DNA from: Niabella sp. | GTDB taxonomy: Bacteria > Bacteroidota > Bacteroidia > Chitinophagales > Chitinophagaceae | Direction of reading: 5' to 3' | NCBI GenBank assembly: GCA_017744795.1 | Contig: JAGIAQ010000042.1 | Span: forward strand, 1-32,597 | Length of the DNA: 32,597 bases | Shown here: positions 1 through 9,871 of the stretch, in pieces | Numbering within the stretch: the first letter of the stretch is position 1 | Layout of the letters: every line of letters starts with the position of its first letter | Program-made: the position numbers and the translations under genes | Notes under the pieces: generated by a model | The model's input: only the letters and a program-made list of their open reading frames with translations | Databases searched by the model: none | What the model was told of the DNA's origin: nothing

Positions 1-2
1 CG

Positions 3-704
3 GCAAGATGGTACCGCTATTGCGATCAGCTGGGCGTGTTGGTATGGCAGGATATGCCGAGTGGTGACCTGGGCGGCAATGTTTGGGATTCTCGCCCGGG
101 ACAAATCTCCGGTGGCAACCTGGATAAGGAAAGAAGCCCTGAATCGGAAGCCATCTACCGCACAGAATGGAAAGAGATCATGGATAATCTTTATAATTTT
201 CCCAGCATAGTGGTTTGGGTTCCTTTTAATGAAGCCTGGGGCCAGTTTAAAACAAAGGAGATCACGGAATGGACGATGCAGCATGATCCCTCACGATTGG
301 TCAACAGCGCCAGCGGTGGTAATTTCTTCCCCGTGGGCCATATTATGGATCTGCACAACTACCCCGCCCCCGCTATGCCCGATCCAAAATTGTTCGGCGA
401 CAGTCGTATCGTTGTTTTGGGCGAATTTGGGGGATTAGGATTACCTGTTGAAGGGCACACCTGGCAGGAAAAAAACAACTGGGGTTACCAGACCTTCAAA
501 AATCAAAATGATTTAAAAGACCGGTATGCTGCACTGATGGCGCAACTGACCAAGCTTATTCCCATGGGTTTATCTGCCGCTGTTTACACCCAGATAACCG
601 ACGTGGAAGTGGAAACCAACGGGCTGATGACCTATGATCGCAAAGTCTTTAAAATTGATCCTAAAGTATTGCATGAACTGCATCAGCAGTTGTATAGGAA
701 ATAA
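3..704 (+). CDS. Glycoside hydrolase family 2 enzyme, C-terminal part (5' end outside window)
   Basis: The reading frame is open from the window edge, so only the last 233 residues are present. They correspond to the C-terminal part of a GH2 TIM barrel. Upstream of the first ATG (position 36) the frame reads ARWYRYCDQLG, continuous with VWQDMPSGD, so the gene begins before the window. The motif VPFNEAWG contains the Asn-Glu pair typical of the GH2 acid/base (Glu codon at 231-233). The segment VVLGEFGG holds the likely nucleophile Glu (codon at 423-425). GH2 enzymes act as beta-galactosidases, beta-mannosidases, beta-glucuronidases and others; substrate cannot be decided from this fragment. 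An imperfect hairpin follows the stop codon directly. Family assignment is firm, specificity is unknown. Confidence 0.88.
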   Translation, partial: ARWYRYCDQLGVLVWQDMPSGDLGGNVWDSRPGQISGGNLDKERSPESEAIYRTEWKEIMDNLYNFPSIVVWVPFNEAWGQFKTKEITEWTMQHDPSRLVNSASGGNFFPVGHIMDLHNYPAPAMPDPKLFGDSRIVVLGEFGGLGLPVEGHTWQEKNNWGYQTFKNQNDLKDRYAALMAQLTKLIPMGLSAAVYTQITDVEVETNGLMTYDRKVFKIDPKVLHELHQQLYRK

Positions 705-705
705 A

Positions 706-764
706 CAGCCGGTAAAACGGAAAGGCGGGAATTTTTTGCTCCCGTCTTCCCGGCCTTCCGGCTG
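706..764 (+). terminator. Imperfect hairpin after the GH2 gene
   Basis: Directly after the GH2 stop codon, CAGCCGG and CGGAAAGGCGGGAA (left) pair with TTCCCGGCCTTCCGGCTG (right) with a bulge and two mismatches. A smaller internal hairpin CGGGA/TCCCG is also possible. There is no T-run after the right arm, so this is a weak call for an intrinsic terminator. It may be a 3' stabilising structure instead. Confidence 0.4.
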
Positions 765-1119
765 AAAAAATGAAAAATTTGAAAATTTAAAAATGCGAAA
801 TTATCAACAGGACCGTCGTCCCGACGTCTGCGAAGCTGAGGAGGGATCTTGTGCTTATGGAATGAAAAATAAGAAATAATGAATAAAGAATGTATAAGTA
901 GATCAGTTTTCAGAAATGAAAATTTCTAATCTATAGCAATGCCCTTTCTCATTTCTTAGTTCTTATTTTTCATTTCTTATTTCAATAACATTTCCCAAAA
1001 ACCCAGTTCTTCAATGACGTGATTTATCTTCATCCGCCTTCGGGTTTATTGGGCCGACAAATGCGACTTGTGGGTCACAAACACATAAATTAGTCACCTT
1101 GGTCGCCTGGTCACACGAG

Positions 1120-1159
1120 AAAAGCTACCGGAACCCAGTTAAGGCTTCCGGCAGCTTTT
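1120..1159 (-). terminator. Hairpin downstream of the M16 peptidase gene
   Basis: AAAAGCTACCGGA (1120-1132) pairs with TTCCGGCAGCTTTT (1146-1159) with one G-T type mismatch and a loop of about 13 nt. It lies about 40 bp after the minus-strand peptidase stop. The stem ends in A/T runs on both sides, so it could stop transcription from either direction. Confidence 0.6.
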
Positions 1160-1196
1160 GAGTTAAAAAGTTCATTTGTCTTTAACGCTATGCCTC

Positions 1197-4019
1197 TTAT
1201 TTCTTTGCCGGTTGTAAAACAGCCGTTACAACATTATTACTGGAGAAGATTACCCCGGCTGCGTTTTTGACGCTCTGGATGCTTACGCCGTTAAAATATT
1301 TTTCTGCGTTTAAAAAGCGCTCCGGATCTTTTTTCTCCAGGCGCGCGGAAAGAATATAATCCAGCCAGGTGCCATTTTGTTTCATCGAAACCTTGTTGTG
1401 TTCGATCCACTGTTGTTTTACCTTGTTCAGGTTGTCTGCCGATGGCCCGTTATTTTTAATACTGTTGGTTTCCACAGTCATCGCCTTCAGCAGGGTGTCC
1501 ACTGCAGAAGGGCCGGTTGGCAGCTGCGCGAAAAAGGTAAAGTGCGCGTAGGGATATTGATCCAGGCGGGCAGATGTTCCTCCGGAATAAATCCCCTGAA
1601 TTTTCTCTCTTAATTCTTCGATAACACGGATATTCAGCACGTCACTCACCGCCCGCATATTCAGCGCCAGATCGGGGCTATAAAGTGCCTGACCGGAGAT
1701 CATAGAAAGGATCAGACTTTTCTCTGCTTCTCCTTTGTACACCGTGAGATCTACTTTTCCTTTTGCCGGGCGCACGCCATTATCTTTAAAGGCGAACTTC
1801 CTTTTGGTAGCGGGCAATCCGCCAATATATTTTTCCACCAATGGTTTTAATATTGCTTCATCGATGCTTCCCACAAAGGCAAACTGCATTCCACTGGCGT
1901 CACCAAAATGCTCCTTATAGATCTGCACTGCGCGGTTCATATTGATCTGGTCAAAATATTCCGGACGCGGCACCGCAATGGGCCCCAGCGGGTTGTTCTG
2001 ATAAACCGTTTTCAGCAACGTATCTACAAAACTGGCCTGCGGATCGGCCAGGATAAATGCAACACCCGCTTTATTTTTTTGAACAAATGAACGATACAAC
2101 CCTGTGTCTATCCTTGGTGTCGTAGCTTTCAGATAGAGCAATTGCAGCATAGTTTCCAGGTCTTTTTTGCTGGAGCTTCCAGAAAAGCCATCTGTAATAG
2201 CCGTGAAAGAAGCACCTGCTGAAGCTGTTTTCCCCGCAAGTGCTTTCTGCAAATCAGTGGGTGAGAAATTGCCATAGCCCATGGCGCCTACAACCGCCAA
2301 TGCGTACTGGGCGCTGAATTTATCGGCCAGCCCGTATTCATTGGTTCCGCCATAACGCCGGCCGCCCATCTGGATTTCATCATCCTTAAAATCTGTCTTT
2401 TTAAACGTTACGGTGGTACCATTGCTCAGCTCCCAGGTTTTGGTGCCCAGTTTGGCGTCCGCCGTTTCCTTAATAATTTTTCCCGGTTTGGGTTGCTTTG
2501 CCAAAAGATCGGTGGCAACTGTTTTTTCAACATCGGCCTTAAGATCCGTACGGGCGGCGACCGCAGCCACTGTATTTACCAGATCCGTTGTTGAAGGCAG
2601 GCTCGCCGCTGCCGGCCCGGTAAGGGTTACAAAGTAATCAGGATTTTTTTGCAGGGTTTGGGCAAAAGCATTCACCTCTTTCAACGTGATCTGGGGCAGC
2701 AAGGCTTTGTAATATTCATTTTCTTTGGCAATGCCCGGCGTAGGCTCATTGGTCAAAAAATTACGTACGTATTCATTTACGTAATTGGAAGACTCTGTTT
2801 TATCTCTTTCATTAAAAGATTTCTCCATACCGGCTTCCATCATCTTTTTGACGCGATCCAGCTCGGGCTGTGTAAATCCAAAACGTTTGGCTTTCTCGAT
2901 TTCTTCCACCAGCACCGTCAATCCTTTTTGCGCATCCGCTGCAGTAGCTACGCCTGCTCCTGCATTAAACTGATCATAATTACGGGCATAAGATCCAATG
3001 TAGCTGTATCCGTACAAAAAGGGCGGATTGGCTTGCTGCGTAAGATCCCGCAACCGCTGGTTCAGTATGCTGGTGAAAATATTCTTGATCAGATCGGCTT
3101 CATATTCTCCCACTGTTTGTGCTTCCTTTGAAGGGTAAGCGCTGTAGGCAACGCTTACCGTGTAATTCGTGGCTTCTTTATCGGTCACCACCATGGCATC
3201 GTTCGACTGGTAGGGTTTTACGTCGGCATAAGTCCGGGGGCGTTCAGTCGCCGGATCGGCTATAGCGCTAAAATGCTTTTTTACCAGCTCCTCCGCTGTT
3301 GCGGGATCCACATCACCAACCACAATAACCGCCATCAGATCCGGGCGGTACCAGTCTTTATAAAACTTGCGGATCAGGTCCGGGTTATAGGTTTTGATGA
3401 TAGAATCCAATCCTATCGGAATACGATCGGCATATTTGCTGCCGGCAAACAACTTAGGATAGATCTGGCGGAACATGCGGTCCTCCGCCCCTTTTCCCAG
3501 TCGGCTTTCTTCCAGGATCACCTTGCGCTCATCATTGATATCGTCCGTATTATAGCTTACGTTATGCGCCCAGTCTTCCAGTATCTGGAATCCCTTTTCC
3601 AGGTTACCGGGTTTATCGGTTGGGATAGGCAGCATATAAACGGTTTCATCAAAACTGGTATAGGCATTCAGATCATTGCCAAAACCTACGCCGATACTTT
3701 GCAGGAAACTTATAATGTCATTTTTCTTAAAGTTCTTTGTGCCGTTAAAAGCCATATGTTCTGCCATATGCGCCAGCCCCTGCTGGTTATCATCCTCCAG
3801 GATAGAACCGGCGTTTACCACCAGCCTCAATTCCACTTTATTCTCCGGCTTTTTATTCTGCCGGATATAGTAGGTTAGTCCGTTGGAGAGTTTTCCAACT
3901 TTCAATTTGGGGTCCAGGGGGATGGAATCGGTTAGTTTTAATTGGGCAAGCACGCATAAGTTAGCCAGTAAAAGGAAAGCGGCCAGCATTCCTTTTAGAA
4001 AAAACGGTCTGTGTTTCAT
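1197..4019 (-). CDS. Exported M16 (pitrilysin/insulinase) family zinc metallopeptidase
   Basis: A 940-residue two-half M16 protein. Residues 1-25 form a signal peptide ending near LCVLAQ, so it acts in the periplasm or at the outer membrane. The inverted zinc motif HxxEH is present as H84-MA-E87-H88 in GLAHMAEHMAFNGT. The distal Glu ligand is expected in ERKVILEES (about residues 164-172). The C-terminal half carries a second M16-like repeat without its own HxxEH, as is normal for this family. M16 enzymes degrade peptides enclosed in a clam-shell cavity. The gene stands alone between convergent GH2 and the rsmI group. An exact TAnnTTTG box lies 44 bp upstream of the ATG. Family call is secure; the physiological substrate is unknown. 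Confidence 0.95.
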   Translation of the reverse strand: MKHRPFFLKGMLAAFLLLANLCVLAQLKLTDSIPLDPKLKVGKLSNGLTYYIRQNKKPENKVELRLVVNAGSILEDDNQQGLAHMAEHMAFNGTKNFKKNDIISFLQSIGVGFGNDLNAYTSFDETVYMLPIPTDKPGNLEKGFQILEDWAHNVSYNTDDINDERKVILEESRLGKGAEDRMFRQIYPKLFAGSKYADRIPIGLDSIIKTYNPDLIRKFYKDWYRPDLMAVIVVGDVDPATAEELVKKHFSAIADPATERPRTYADVKPYQSNDAMVVTDKEATNYTVSVAYSAYPSKEAQTVGEYEADLIKNIFTSILNQRLRDLTQQANPPFLYGYSYIGSYARNYDQFNAGAGVATAADAQKGLTVLVEEIEKAKRFGFTQPELDRVKKMMEAGMEKSFNERDKTESSNYVNEYVRNFLTNEPTPGIAKENEYYKALLPQITLKEVNAFAQTLQKNPDYFVTLTGPAAASLPSTTDLVNTVAAVAARTDLKADVEKTVATDLLAKQPKPGKIIKETADAKLGTKTWELSNGTTVTFKKTDFKDDEIQMGGRRYGGTNEYGLADKFSAQYALAVVGAMGYGNFSPTDLQKALAGKTASAGASFTAITDGFSGSSSKKDLETMLQLLYLKATTPRIDTGLYRSFVQKNKAGVAFILADPQASFVDTLLKTVYQNNPLGPIAVPRPEYFDQINMNRAVQIYKEHFGDASGMQFAFVGSIDEAILKPLVEKYIGGLPATKRKFAFKDNGVRPAKGKVDLTVYKGEAEKSLILSMISGQALYSPDLALNMRAVSDVLNIRVIEELREKIQGIYSGGTSARLDQYPYAHFTFFAQLPTGPSAVDTLLKAMTVETNSIKNNGPSADNLNKVKQQWIEHNKVSMKQNGTWLDYILSARLEKKDPERFLNAEKYFNGVSIQSVKNAAGVIFSSNNVVTAVLQPAKK

Positions 4020-4062
4020 ATAAATTGATTCAGTTTTAAAAGGTTTTATAAACAGTTGTTAG

Positions 4063-4070
4063 CAAAAATA
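4063..4070 (-). promoter_or_regulatory. Putative -7 promoter box (TATTTTTG) for the M16 gene
   Basis: On the minus strand the sequence reads TATTTTTG, an exact match to the Bacteroidota -7 consensus TAnnTTTG, 44 bp before the ATG at 4019. No clear -33 TTTG was seen. Confidence 0.5.
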
Positions 4071-4189
4071 AGAGATAATGGATATTGGGACGCAGGTTTT
4101 TTTAAAGGTTCAGGTAAAAGAAGGCTAAGTTTCACGCAGCGACGCAGTGGAGCAGCGGGCGGAGCTGGTGTTTGCAGAAAGTATAGATA

Positions 4190-4306
4190 TTGTGCAGCCA
4201 AAAATTTGTGAGAATCCGTATATTCTGTGAGCTATATAATAATTGTTACTTATTTGCTTGTTCTTTTTGTTCTCACAGATGCCGCAGATTTGAACAGATT
4301 TTTAGA
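4190..4306. repeat. Inverted pair of degenerate 'ATTCTGTGAG / TCTCACAGAT' words
   Basis: The left arm around 4198-4232 reads AATTTGTGAGAATCC then TATTCTGTGAGC. The right arm around 4270-4304 reads TTCTCACAGATGCCGCAG then ATTTGAACAGATTTTT, which is its approximate reverse complement. The pair lies just downstream of the rsmI stop codon and could fold as a long imperfect hairpin. Just before it (4130-4160) lies a second word repeat of the type TTTCACGCAGCGACGCAG. Confidence 0.5.
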
Positions 4307-5012
4307 CGCCTTCCGGATAATCGGGGCGATCAACGGCGCTTCTCGTTTTTTCATACCCCTTCACCACAATCACGATCTCCCCCTTTACTGCTTTTTCTGA
4401 AAAGTAAGCAGCAACTTCCGCCAGACTGCCTCTTTTTGTTTCTTCGAAAAGTTTGGTCAATTCCCGGCTGACGCTGCAGGCGCGGTCGGCTCCAAAATAA
4501 GCCCCCAGGTCGTTGAGCGTTTTTACCAACCGCACAGGCGATTCATAGAATATCAGCGTGCGCTCATCTTCTTTCAGACTTTCCAGCAGGCTATGTCTTC
4601 CTTTTTTGAGGGGCAGAAAGCCTTCAAAAGAAAAGCGGTTTGAAGGCAGTCCGCTATTGACCAGCGCTGGCACAAAGGCTGTTGCCCCGGGCAGGGATTC
4701 TACTTTTATATCATTCTTGACGCATTCCCGTATCAATAAAAAGCCAGGATCTGAAATGCCCGGCGTGCCGGCATCTGTAACGATGGCCATTTTTTTTCCT
4801 GCGGATAGCTGATCAACCAGGTGTTGCAGAATTTTATGTTCATTATGCTGATGGTAAGGCGTTACCGGTTTGCTGATCTGGTAATGACTGAGCAGATGCG
4901 AAGTGTTGCGGGTATCCTCCGCCAATATCACATCCACCTCTTTCAGCACTTCCAAAGCGCGAAGCGTGATGTCTTTTAAATTTCCTATCGGAGTGGGAAC
5001 AAGGTAGAGCAT
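4302..5012 (-). CDS. rsmI: 16S rRNA (cytidine-1402-2'-O)-methyltransferase RsmI
   Basis: The 236-residue protein starts MLYLVPTPIGNLKDITLRAL, the hallmark N-terminus of RsmI, followed by LAEDTRNTSHLLSHYQI and VTDAGTPGISDPG, the SAM-binding motifs of the tetrapyrrole-methylase fold. RsmI methylates the 2'-O of C1402 in the 16S rRNA decoding centre, in the cytoplasm. The protein is somewhat shorter than the E. coli enzyme because the extra C-terminal domain is missing, which is not unusual. It lies 59 bp downstream of purS in the same direction and may share that transcript. The intergenic AT-rich stretch could also carry its own promoter. Identification is firm. Confidence 0.96.
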   Translation of the reverse strand: MLYLVPTPIGNLKDITLRALEVLKEVDVILAEDTRNTSHLLSHYQISKPVTPYHQHNEHKILQHLVDQLSAGKKMAIVTDAGTPGISDPGFLLIRECVKNDIKVESLPGATAFVPALVNSGLPSNRFSFEGFLPLKKGRHSLLESLKEDERTLIFYESPVRLVKTLNDLGAYFGADRACSVSRELTKLFEETKRGSLAEVAAYFSEKAVKGEIVIVVKGYEKTRSAVDRPDYPEGV

Positions 5013-5071
5013 CCCGGGAGAAATGTAAAATGTAGAATTTAAACTATAAAATGAGCCGGTCTATTACTCTA

Positions 5072-5317
5072 TTACAGTACCGTTACCTCAAAATATTCCA
5101 TAACACCGTTGGCCAACAGCTTTTTTGCAGCTTCTTCTGCTATACTTTTTGCTTCTTCTTTTGAGGCAGCATCCACCTGCAGGGTGATATTCTTACCCAC
5201 GCGTACGTCGTTTATTTTTCCAAGGCCCAGGTTTCCCAAACCACCTAAAACGGCTTTCCCCTGCGGATCCAGTAACTCTTTTAAAGGCATAATAACCACC
5301 TGTGCTGTATAGCTCAT
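5072..5317 (-). CDS. purS: Phosphoribosylformylglycinamidine synthase subunit PurS
   Basis: The 81-residue size and sequence match PurS: an N-terminal strand AQVVIMPLKELLDPQGKAV, then VRVGKNITLQVDA and a C-terminal helix/strand ending VMEYFEVTVL. PurS is the small structural subunit that bridges PurL and PurQ in the fourth step of purine synthesis (FGAR to FGAM, with glutamine as ammonia donor). Neither purL nor purQ is in this window, so the gene is separated from its partners. Its ATG overlaps the pssA stop codon (ATGA), which suggests translational coupling to a phospholipid gene. Identification is firm from length and motif. Confidence 0.93.
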   Translation of the reverse strand: MSYTAQVVIMPLKELLDPQGKAVLGGLGNLGLGKINDVRVGKNITLQVDAASKEEAKSIAEEAAKKLLANGVMEYFEVTVL

Positions 5318-6060
5318 ACTTTTTCTTTATTTGGCTTAAAAATCAAAGATACAATAACATAGGCTACAAACACCAAAGGCACCGCTGCCCATTTAAAAAT
5401 TATTAAGGCAATGAGCGTGATCACAACCAGCAAAAGCTTATCTATATTAGCTTTGAGCGTATAGGCCCTGAATTTCAGACTGATGATGGGCAGGTTGCTT
5501 ACCATTAACCCGCTGATAATAAGAATTGCAGCATAAATCACTGCCGGACAGAACACTATTGCATTTATACCCGTGGAGCCCGAATAAGCGATAGCCGGCA
5601 ACGATGCTATTGTAAGGCCGGCGGCAGGTGTTGGAATTCCTTTAAAATAATAGCGTTGTTCCTTATCCAGGTTAAACTTTGCCAGTCGCCATACGGCGGC
5701 ACAGGGAAATAGGACAGCCGGCAGGTACCACCATTCATTGGCCGCAGCATTGTCGGCAAAACCAATCTGCAGCAGACGGTACAACAACATGCCCGGAGCT
5801 ACGCCAAAACTTACGGCATCGGCCAGCGAATCCAATTGTTCTCCCATGGCGGAAGTGGCCTTAAAAAGCCGCGCCACAAAACCATCCAGAAAGTCCACCA
5901 AGGCGGCAGCCAGCAGCAACACACCGCCTACCAGCATTCCTGAGGTAACCACTTTTCCGCCGGAGCCGATAAAAGAATTTTCCGGCTGCAGGATAAATTT
6001 TATCGCCAGGCAACCAAATACCAGGTTCAACAATGTAAATAAATTAGGAATTTGCTTCAT
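5314..6060 (-). CDS. pssA: CDP-diacylglycerol-serine O-phosphatidyltransferase
   Basis: Membrane enzyme that makes phosphatidylserine, the precursor of phosphatidylethanolamine, from CDP-diacylglycerol and serine. The CDP-alcohol phosphotransferase signature DG-x2-AR-x8-G-x3-D-x3-D is complete (D59, G60, A63-R64, G73, D77, D81 from the start chosen here). Several hydrophobic segments follow. The frame is open 40 codons further upstream to 6180, but that extension is polar and unlike the family. MKQIPNLFTLLNL at 6060 is the typical N-terminus, so the start is placed there (248 residues). The stop overlaps the purS start by 4 bp. Identification is firm. Confidence 0.94.
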   Translation of the reverse strand: MKQIPNLFTLLNLVFGCLAIKFILQPENSFIGSGGKVVTSGMLVGGVLLLAAALVDFLDGFVARLFKATSAMGEQLDSLADAVSFGVAPGMLLYRLLQIGFADNAAANEWWYLPAVLFPCAAVWRLAKFNLDKEQRYYFKGIPTPAAGLTIASLPAIAYSGSTGINAIVFCPAVIYAAILIISGLMVSNLPIISLKFRAYTLKANIDKLLLVVITLIALIIFKWAAVPLVFVAYVIVSLIFKPNKEKV

Positions 6061-6183
6061 TGACGTTGTTTGGGCTTTTTGAAAAATATTTTTGGGCCGG
6101 CAAGCTCGTAAAATGGTACGTTTTAAAAGATTAAAAAAACTTTCCCGTCTTTCCGGATTCCCGGCTAATGATAAGCTCATTTA

Positions 6184-6747
6184 TCAGGATAAACGCGCGG
6201 CTAATTGGTCATTAATTTTTTTATATAAATGATACGGTTTATACACCCGCCAGTTATCAATTTCCATTAGTTCAATATACTGATTCAGATGGATCCGTTT
6301 AAAGTCATATTGTGTTTGTACAGGCATGTTCAAACAAACGATCCACCCATCCGCATCGCTCAGTTCTTCATGCAATTCCTCATAATAATCTTTATCGCCA
6401 CTATGAAAATTGAGCACATTTTCAGCGATTAAAATAAACTTATAAATACCTTCCGCCATAAATACTTCCAGTACATCCCGCTTCAGCGTCATGATATCGT
6501 TTTCCACGGCATCGTTCCATTCGCCAATCATTTCAATGATCGCATACCCCTCGTCATAATCGGCCATCAGTACTTTAAGATAAAGGGTGCGGCTCCCGAA
6601 ATAATCCCATTGCGGATGAATATAAAAATTGTATACCGCGTCTGTATATTCAAACTGAGAATGCTCCACTCCATAAAAAGGCGAGCGCTGGTCTTCCTCA
6701 CTCAGGTAAATATGCTGCCAATTATAATATGGTTCTATATCATGCAC
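6184..6747 (-). CDS. Conserved-looking hypothetical acidic protein, GTG start
   Basis: A 187-residue soluble protein, rich in Asp, Glu and aromatic residues (for example EYTDAVYNFYIHPQWDYFG and DKDYYEELHEELSDADGWIV), with no signal peptide or membrane segment. I do not recognise a named domain. The only usable in-frame start is GTG at 6747; an in-frame TAA lies seven codons upstream and no ATG lies between. It precedes pssA by 123 bp in the same direction and may begin the pssA-purS-rsmI transcript. Clean length and coding-like composition support a real gene. Function is unknown. Confidence 0.8.
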   Translation of the reverse strand: MHDIEPYYNWQHIYLSEEDQRSPFYGVEHSQFEYTDAVYNFYIHPQWDYFGSRTLYLKVLMADYDEGYAIIEMIGEWNDAVENDIMTLKRDVLEVFMAEGIYKFILIAENVLNFHSGDKDYYEELHEELSDADGWIVCLNMPVQTQYDFKRIHLNQYIELMEIDNWRVYKPYHLYKKINDQLAARLS

Positions 6748-6907
6748 GATGCGAATGTACTGTTTTTAATGGAAGAAGGTTGCAGGTTACAGGTCACTGG
6801 TTTCAGGCGATTAGCTATTTGAGACAACGTATTTATTGACTATTGACCTTTCACCATTCAGCCTGTAATAAGCGTGAAACGTCAAACCTTAAACCTTGAA
6901 CTTTAAA
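6748..6907. repeat. Spacer with degenerate word repeats
   Basis: This 160-bp spacer is made largely of repeated words: CAGGTTACAGGTCACTGG (6782-6799), TATTGACTATTGACC then TTTCACCATTC (about 6834-6858), and AAACCTTAAACCTTGAAC (6885-6902). Similar words, TTGACTATTCACAATTCACC, occur at about 8109-8128. No gene is seen. Confidence 0.5.
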
Positions 6908-7984
6908 TCATAACCGCACCACCTGTCCCGTTTTCACCGACTCATCGCATGCAAAAGCGATCCGGAGGCTGTTCACCGCATCAGCCATATGATCCGTAAG
7001 ATCTTCATCAGTTACAATGGCATTATAAAAATAGCGCTGCTGGCGGTTGCAGAGCTCCTGGTGCCCCGGCTCATCCTGCATATCGATCCATTCGTCTTTC
7101 TTTGTGAACTGATCTGCCGCATCTGTAGCAGCATGATGCACCAGGATCGATTCTGTTTTTGTATGGGCATCGATATTCGAAGAAGCCCCCGCCGCTCCTG
7201 CATTCCGGGCTACAATGGAAACTGCGCCGTTTGGCCCCATCACATCTTTTATAAAAAAGGCCGTTTCACTGATCATCGGCCCCCAGCCTGCTTCATACCA
7301 GCCCACAGAGCCATCCTCAAAACGGATCTGCAGCTGACCGTAATTATAGTTATCTTCTGGAATTTCATTAGTGAGTCTTGCGCCTATAGCCGTTACCTGC
7401 AGCGGTTTAGAGCGGGTCATCTGGCACATGACATCTATATAATGTACACCGCAATCCACGATCGGGCTCATATTCGACAAAAACTTTTTGTGCACCTGCC
7501 ATTCGTGACCGCTGCTTTGCTGGTTCAGGTTCATGCGCATTACCAGGGGTTTTCCCAGTCCCGTCGTTAACTCAATAAATTTCTTCCAGGACGGATGATG
7601 CCGCAGGATATACCCGATCACTAATTTTTTGTTATGCTCCCGGGCTGCTGCCACCACACGCTCCGCTCCTGCTACCGAATCGGCCAGCGGCTTTTCGATA
7701 AACACATCACAACCCGCTTCCAGGGCTTGTATCGCATATGCTTCGTGCGTATCCTGGTAGGTAGCGATGCAAACGGCATCCGGTTTGGTAGCTTCCAACG
7801 CCGCCGTATAATCAGCAAACAGCGGATACCCCCCGCCCAGTTTTTCATTCACTTCAGCATTACTGTTTCCCCGGGAAATCAAACCTACTATCTCAAATTC
7901 CGGCATCTGGTGATAGGCGGCCGCATGAGAGCTGCCCATGTGCCCGCATCCAGCCACCAGTATTCTTATTTTTTTTTGTTCCAT
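6908..7984 (-). CDS. Gfo/Idh/MocA family NAD(P)-dependent oxidoreductase (cytoplasmic)
   Basis: The protein begins MEQKKIRILVAGCGHMG, containing the Rossmann motif GxGxxG (G12-C-G14-H-M-G17). The family motif EKP occurs as IEKPLAD at about residues 95-101, and GVHYIDVMCQ carries a likely catalytic-region His. These enzymes oxidise or reduce sugars, inositols and related polyols using NAD(P). There is no signal peptide, so it is cytoplasmic. The frame extends upstream to 8047, but ATG 7984 precedes the canonical N-terminus and lies 22 bp from an exact -7 box, so 7984 is chosen (358 residues). It is divergent from the ALDH7 gene. Family is firm; substrate unknown. Confidence 0.92.
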   Translation of the reverse strand: MEQKKIRILVAGCGHMGSSHAAAYHQMPEFEIVGLISRGNSNAEVNEKLGGGYPLFADYTAALEATKPDAVCIATYQDTHEAYAIQALEAGCDVFIEKPLADSVAGAERVVAAAREHNKKLVIGYILRHHPSWKKFIELTTGLGKPLVMRMNLNQQSSGHEWQVHKKFLSNMSPIVDCGVHYIDVMCQMTRSKPLQVTAIGARLTNEIPEDNYNYGQLQIRFEDGSVGWYEAGWGPMISETAFFIKDVMGPNGAVSIVARNAGAAGASSNIDAHTKTESILVHHAATDAADQFTKKDEWIDMQDEPGHQELCNRQQRYFYNAIVTDEDLTDHMADAVNSLRIAFACDESVKTGQVVRL

Positions 7985-8005
7985 ATTTAATGTCAGTTTA
8001 TTGAT

Positions 8006-8013
8006 CAAACTTA
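8006..8013 (-). promoter_or_regulatory. Putative -7 promoter box (TAAGTTTG) for the oxidoreductase gene
   Basis: Minus strand reads TAAGTTTG, an exact TAnnTTTG match 22 bp before the ATG at 7984. This supports the shorter start, because the longer one would begin upstream of the promoter. Confidence 0.55.
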
Positions 8014-8129
8014 CGGGAAAACGGTTAAACTGGATGCCGGTTACCAATTACGGAACGCCAAATGCTTCATGCGGAACACGGAATGCTCAATGCTTAACGG
8101 ACCTCCCATTGACTATTCACAATTCACCC

Positions 8130-8150
8130 TCATTCGTGCATTTGTGGCGG
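8130..8150 (+). repeat. Copy A of dispersed repeat ATTCGTGnATTTGTGGC
   Basis: The sequence CATTCGTGCATTTGTGGC matches two further copies at 9872-9894 (reverse) and 9951-9973 (forward). It lies 55-75 bp upstream of the ALDH7 start. Its TTTG could also serve as a -33 element for the near-consensus -7 boxes TAATTTTC at 8168 and 8177. Confidence 0.5.
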
Positions 8151-8204
8151 CTCCGTTGCCCGAGAAATAATTTTCGTAATTTTCATATTCAAAATAGGTC
8201 AACT

Positions 8205-9728
<1,524 letters not shown>

Positions 9729-9871
9729 AAAATGCTAAAAAACGGGATGCTGCAACTTTACTAACGTCACAGCCCTCCTATTCAGGGAGTTTGCAGGATA
9801 ATATCAGAGTGGGCGCATAAATTTTTCTAATCGTTCAAATGCTGAGTTTTAATATTTGTACTACTATAATC

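Larger units (their letters stand above)
705..1196. other. Gene-free spacer between convergent GH2 and M16 genes
   Basis: No credible gene in 492 bp. Besides the two hairpins listed separately, it holds AT-rich word repeats: tgaaaaatttgaaaatttaaaaatg-like sequence near 768-795, ATGAAAAATAAGAAATAATG near 860-880, and an inverted counterpart near 948-982 (CATTTCTTAGTTC, then TTATTTTTCATTTCTTATTTC). A short hairpin CGTCG-tcc-CGACG lies near 812-825. These look like degenerate dispersed intergenic repeats, not coding remnants. Confidence 0.6.

Noticed and set aside
2649..3878. Open frames of 160 and 201 codons on the plus strand inside the M16 gene
   Set aside because: They are antisense to a clear full-length peptidase gene and show no recognisable protein features.
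6061..6180. 40-residue N-terminal extension of pssA
   Set aside because: The extension is polar and unlike the family; MKQIPNLFTLLNL at 6060 is the usual start.
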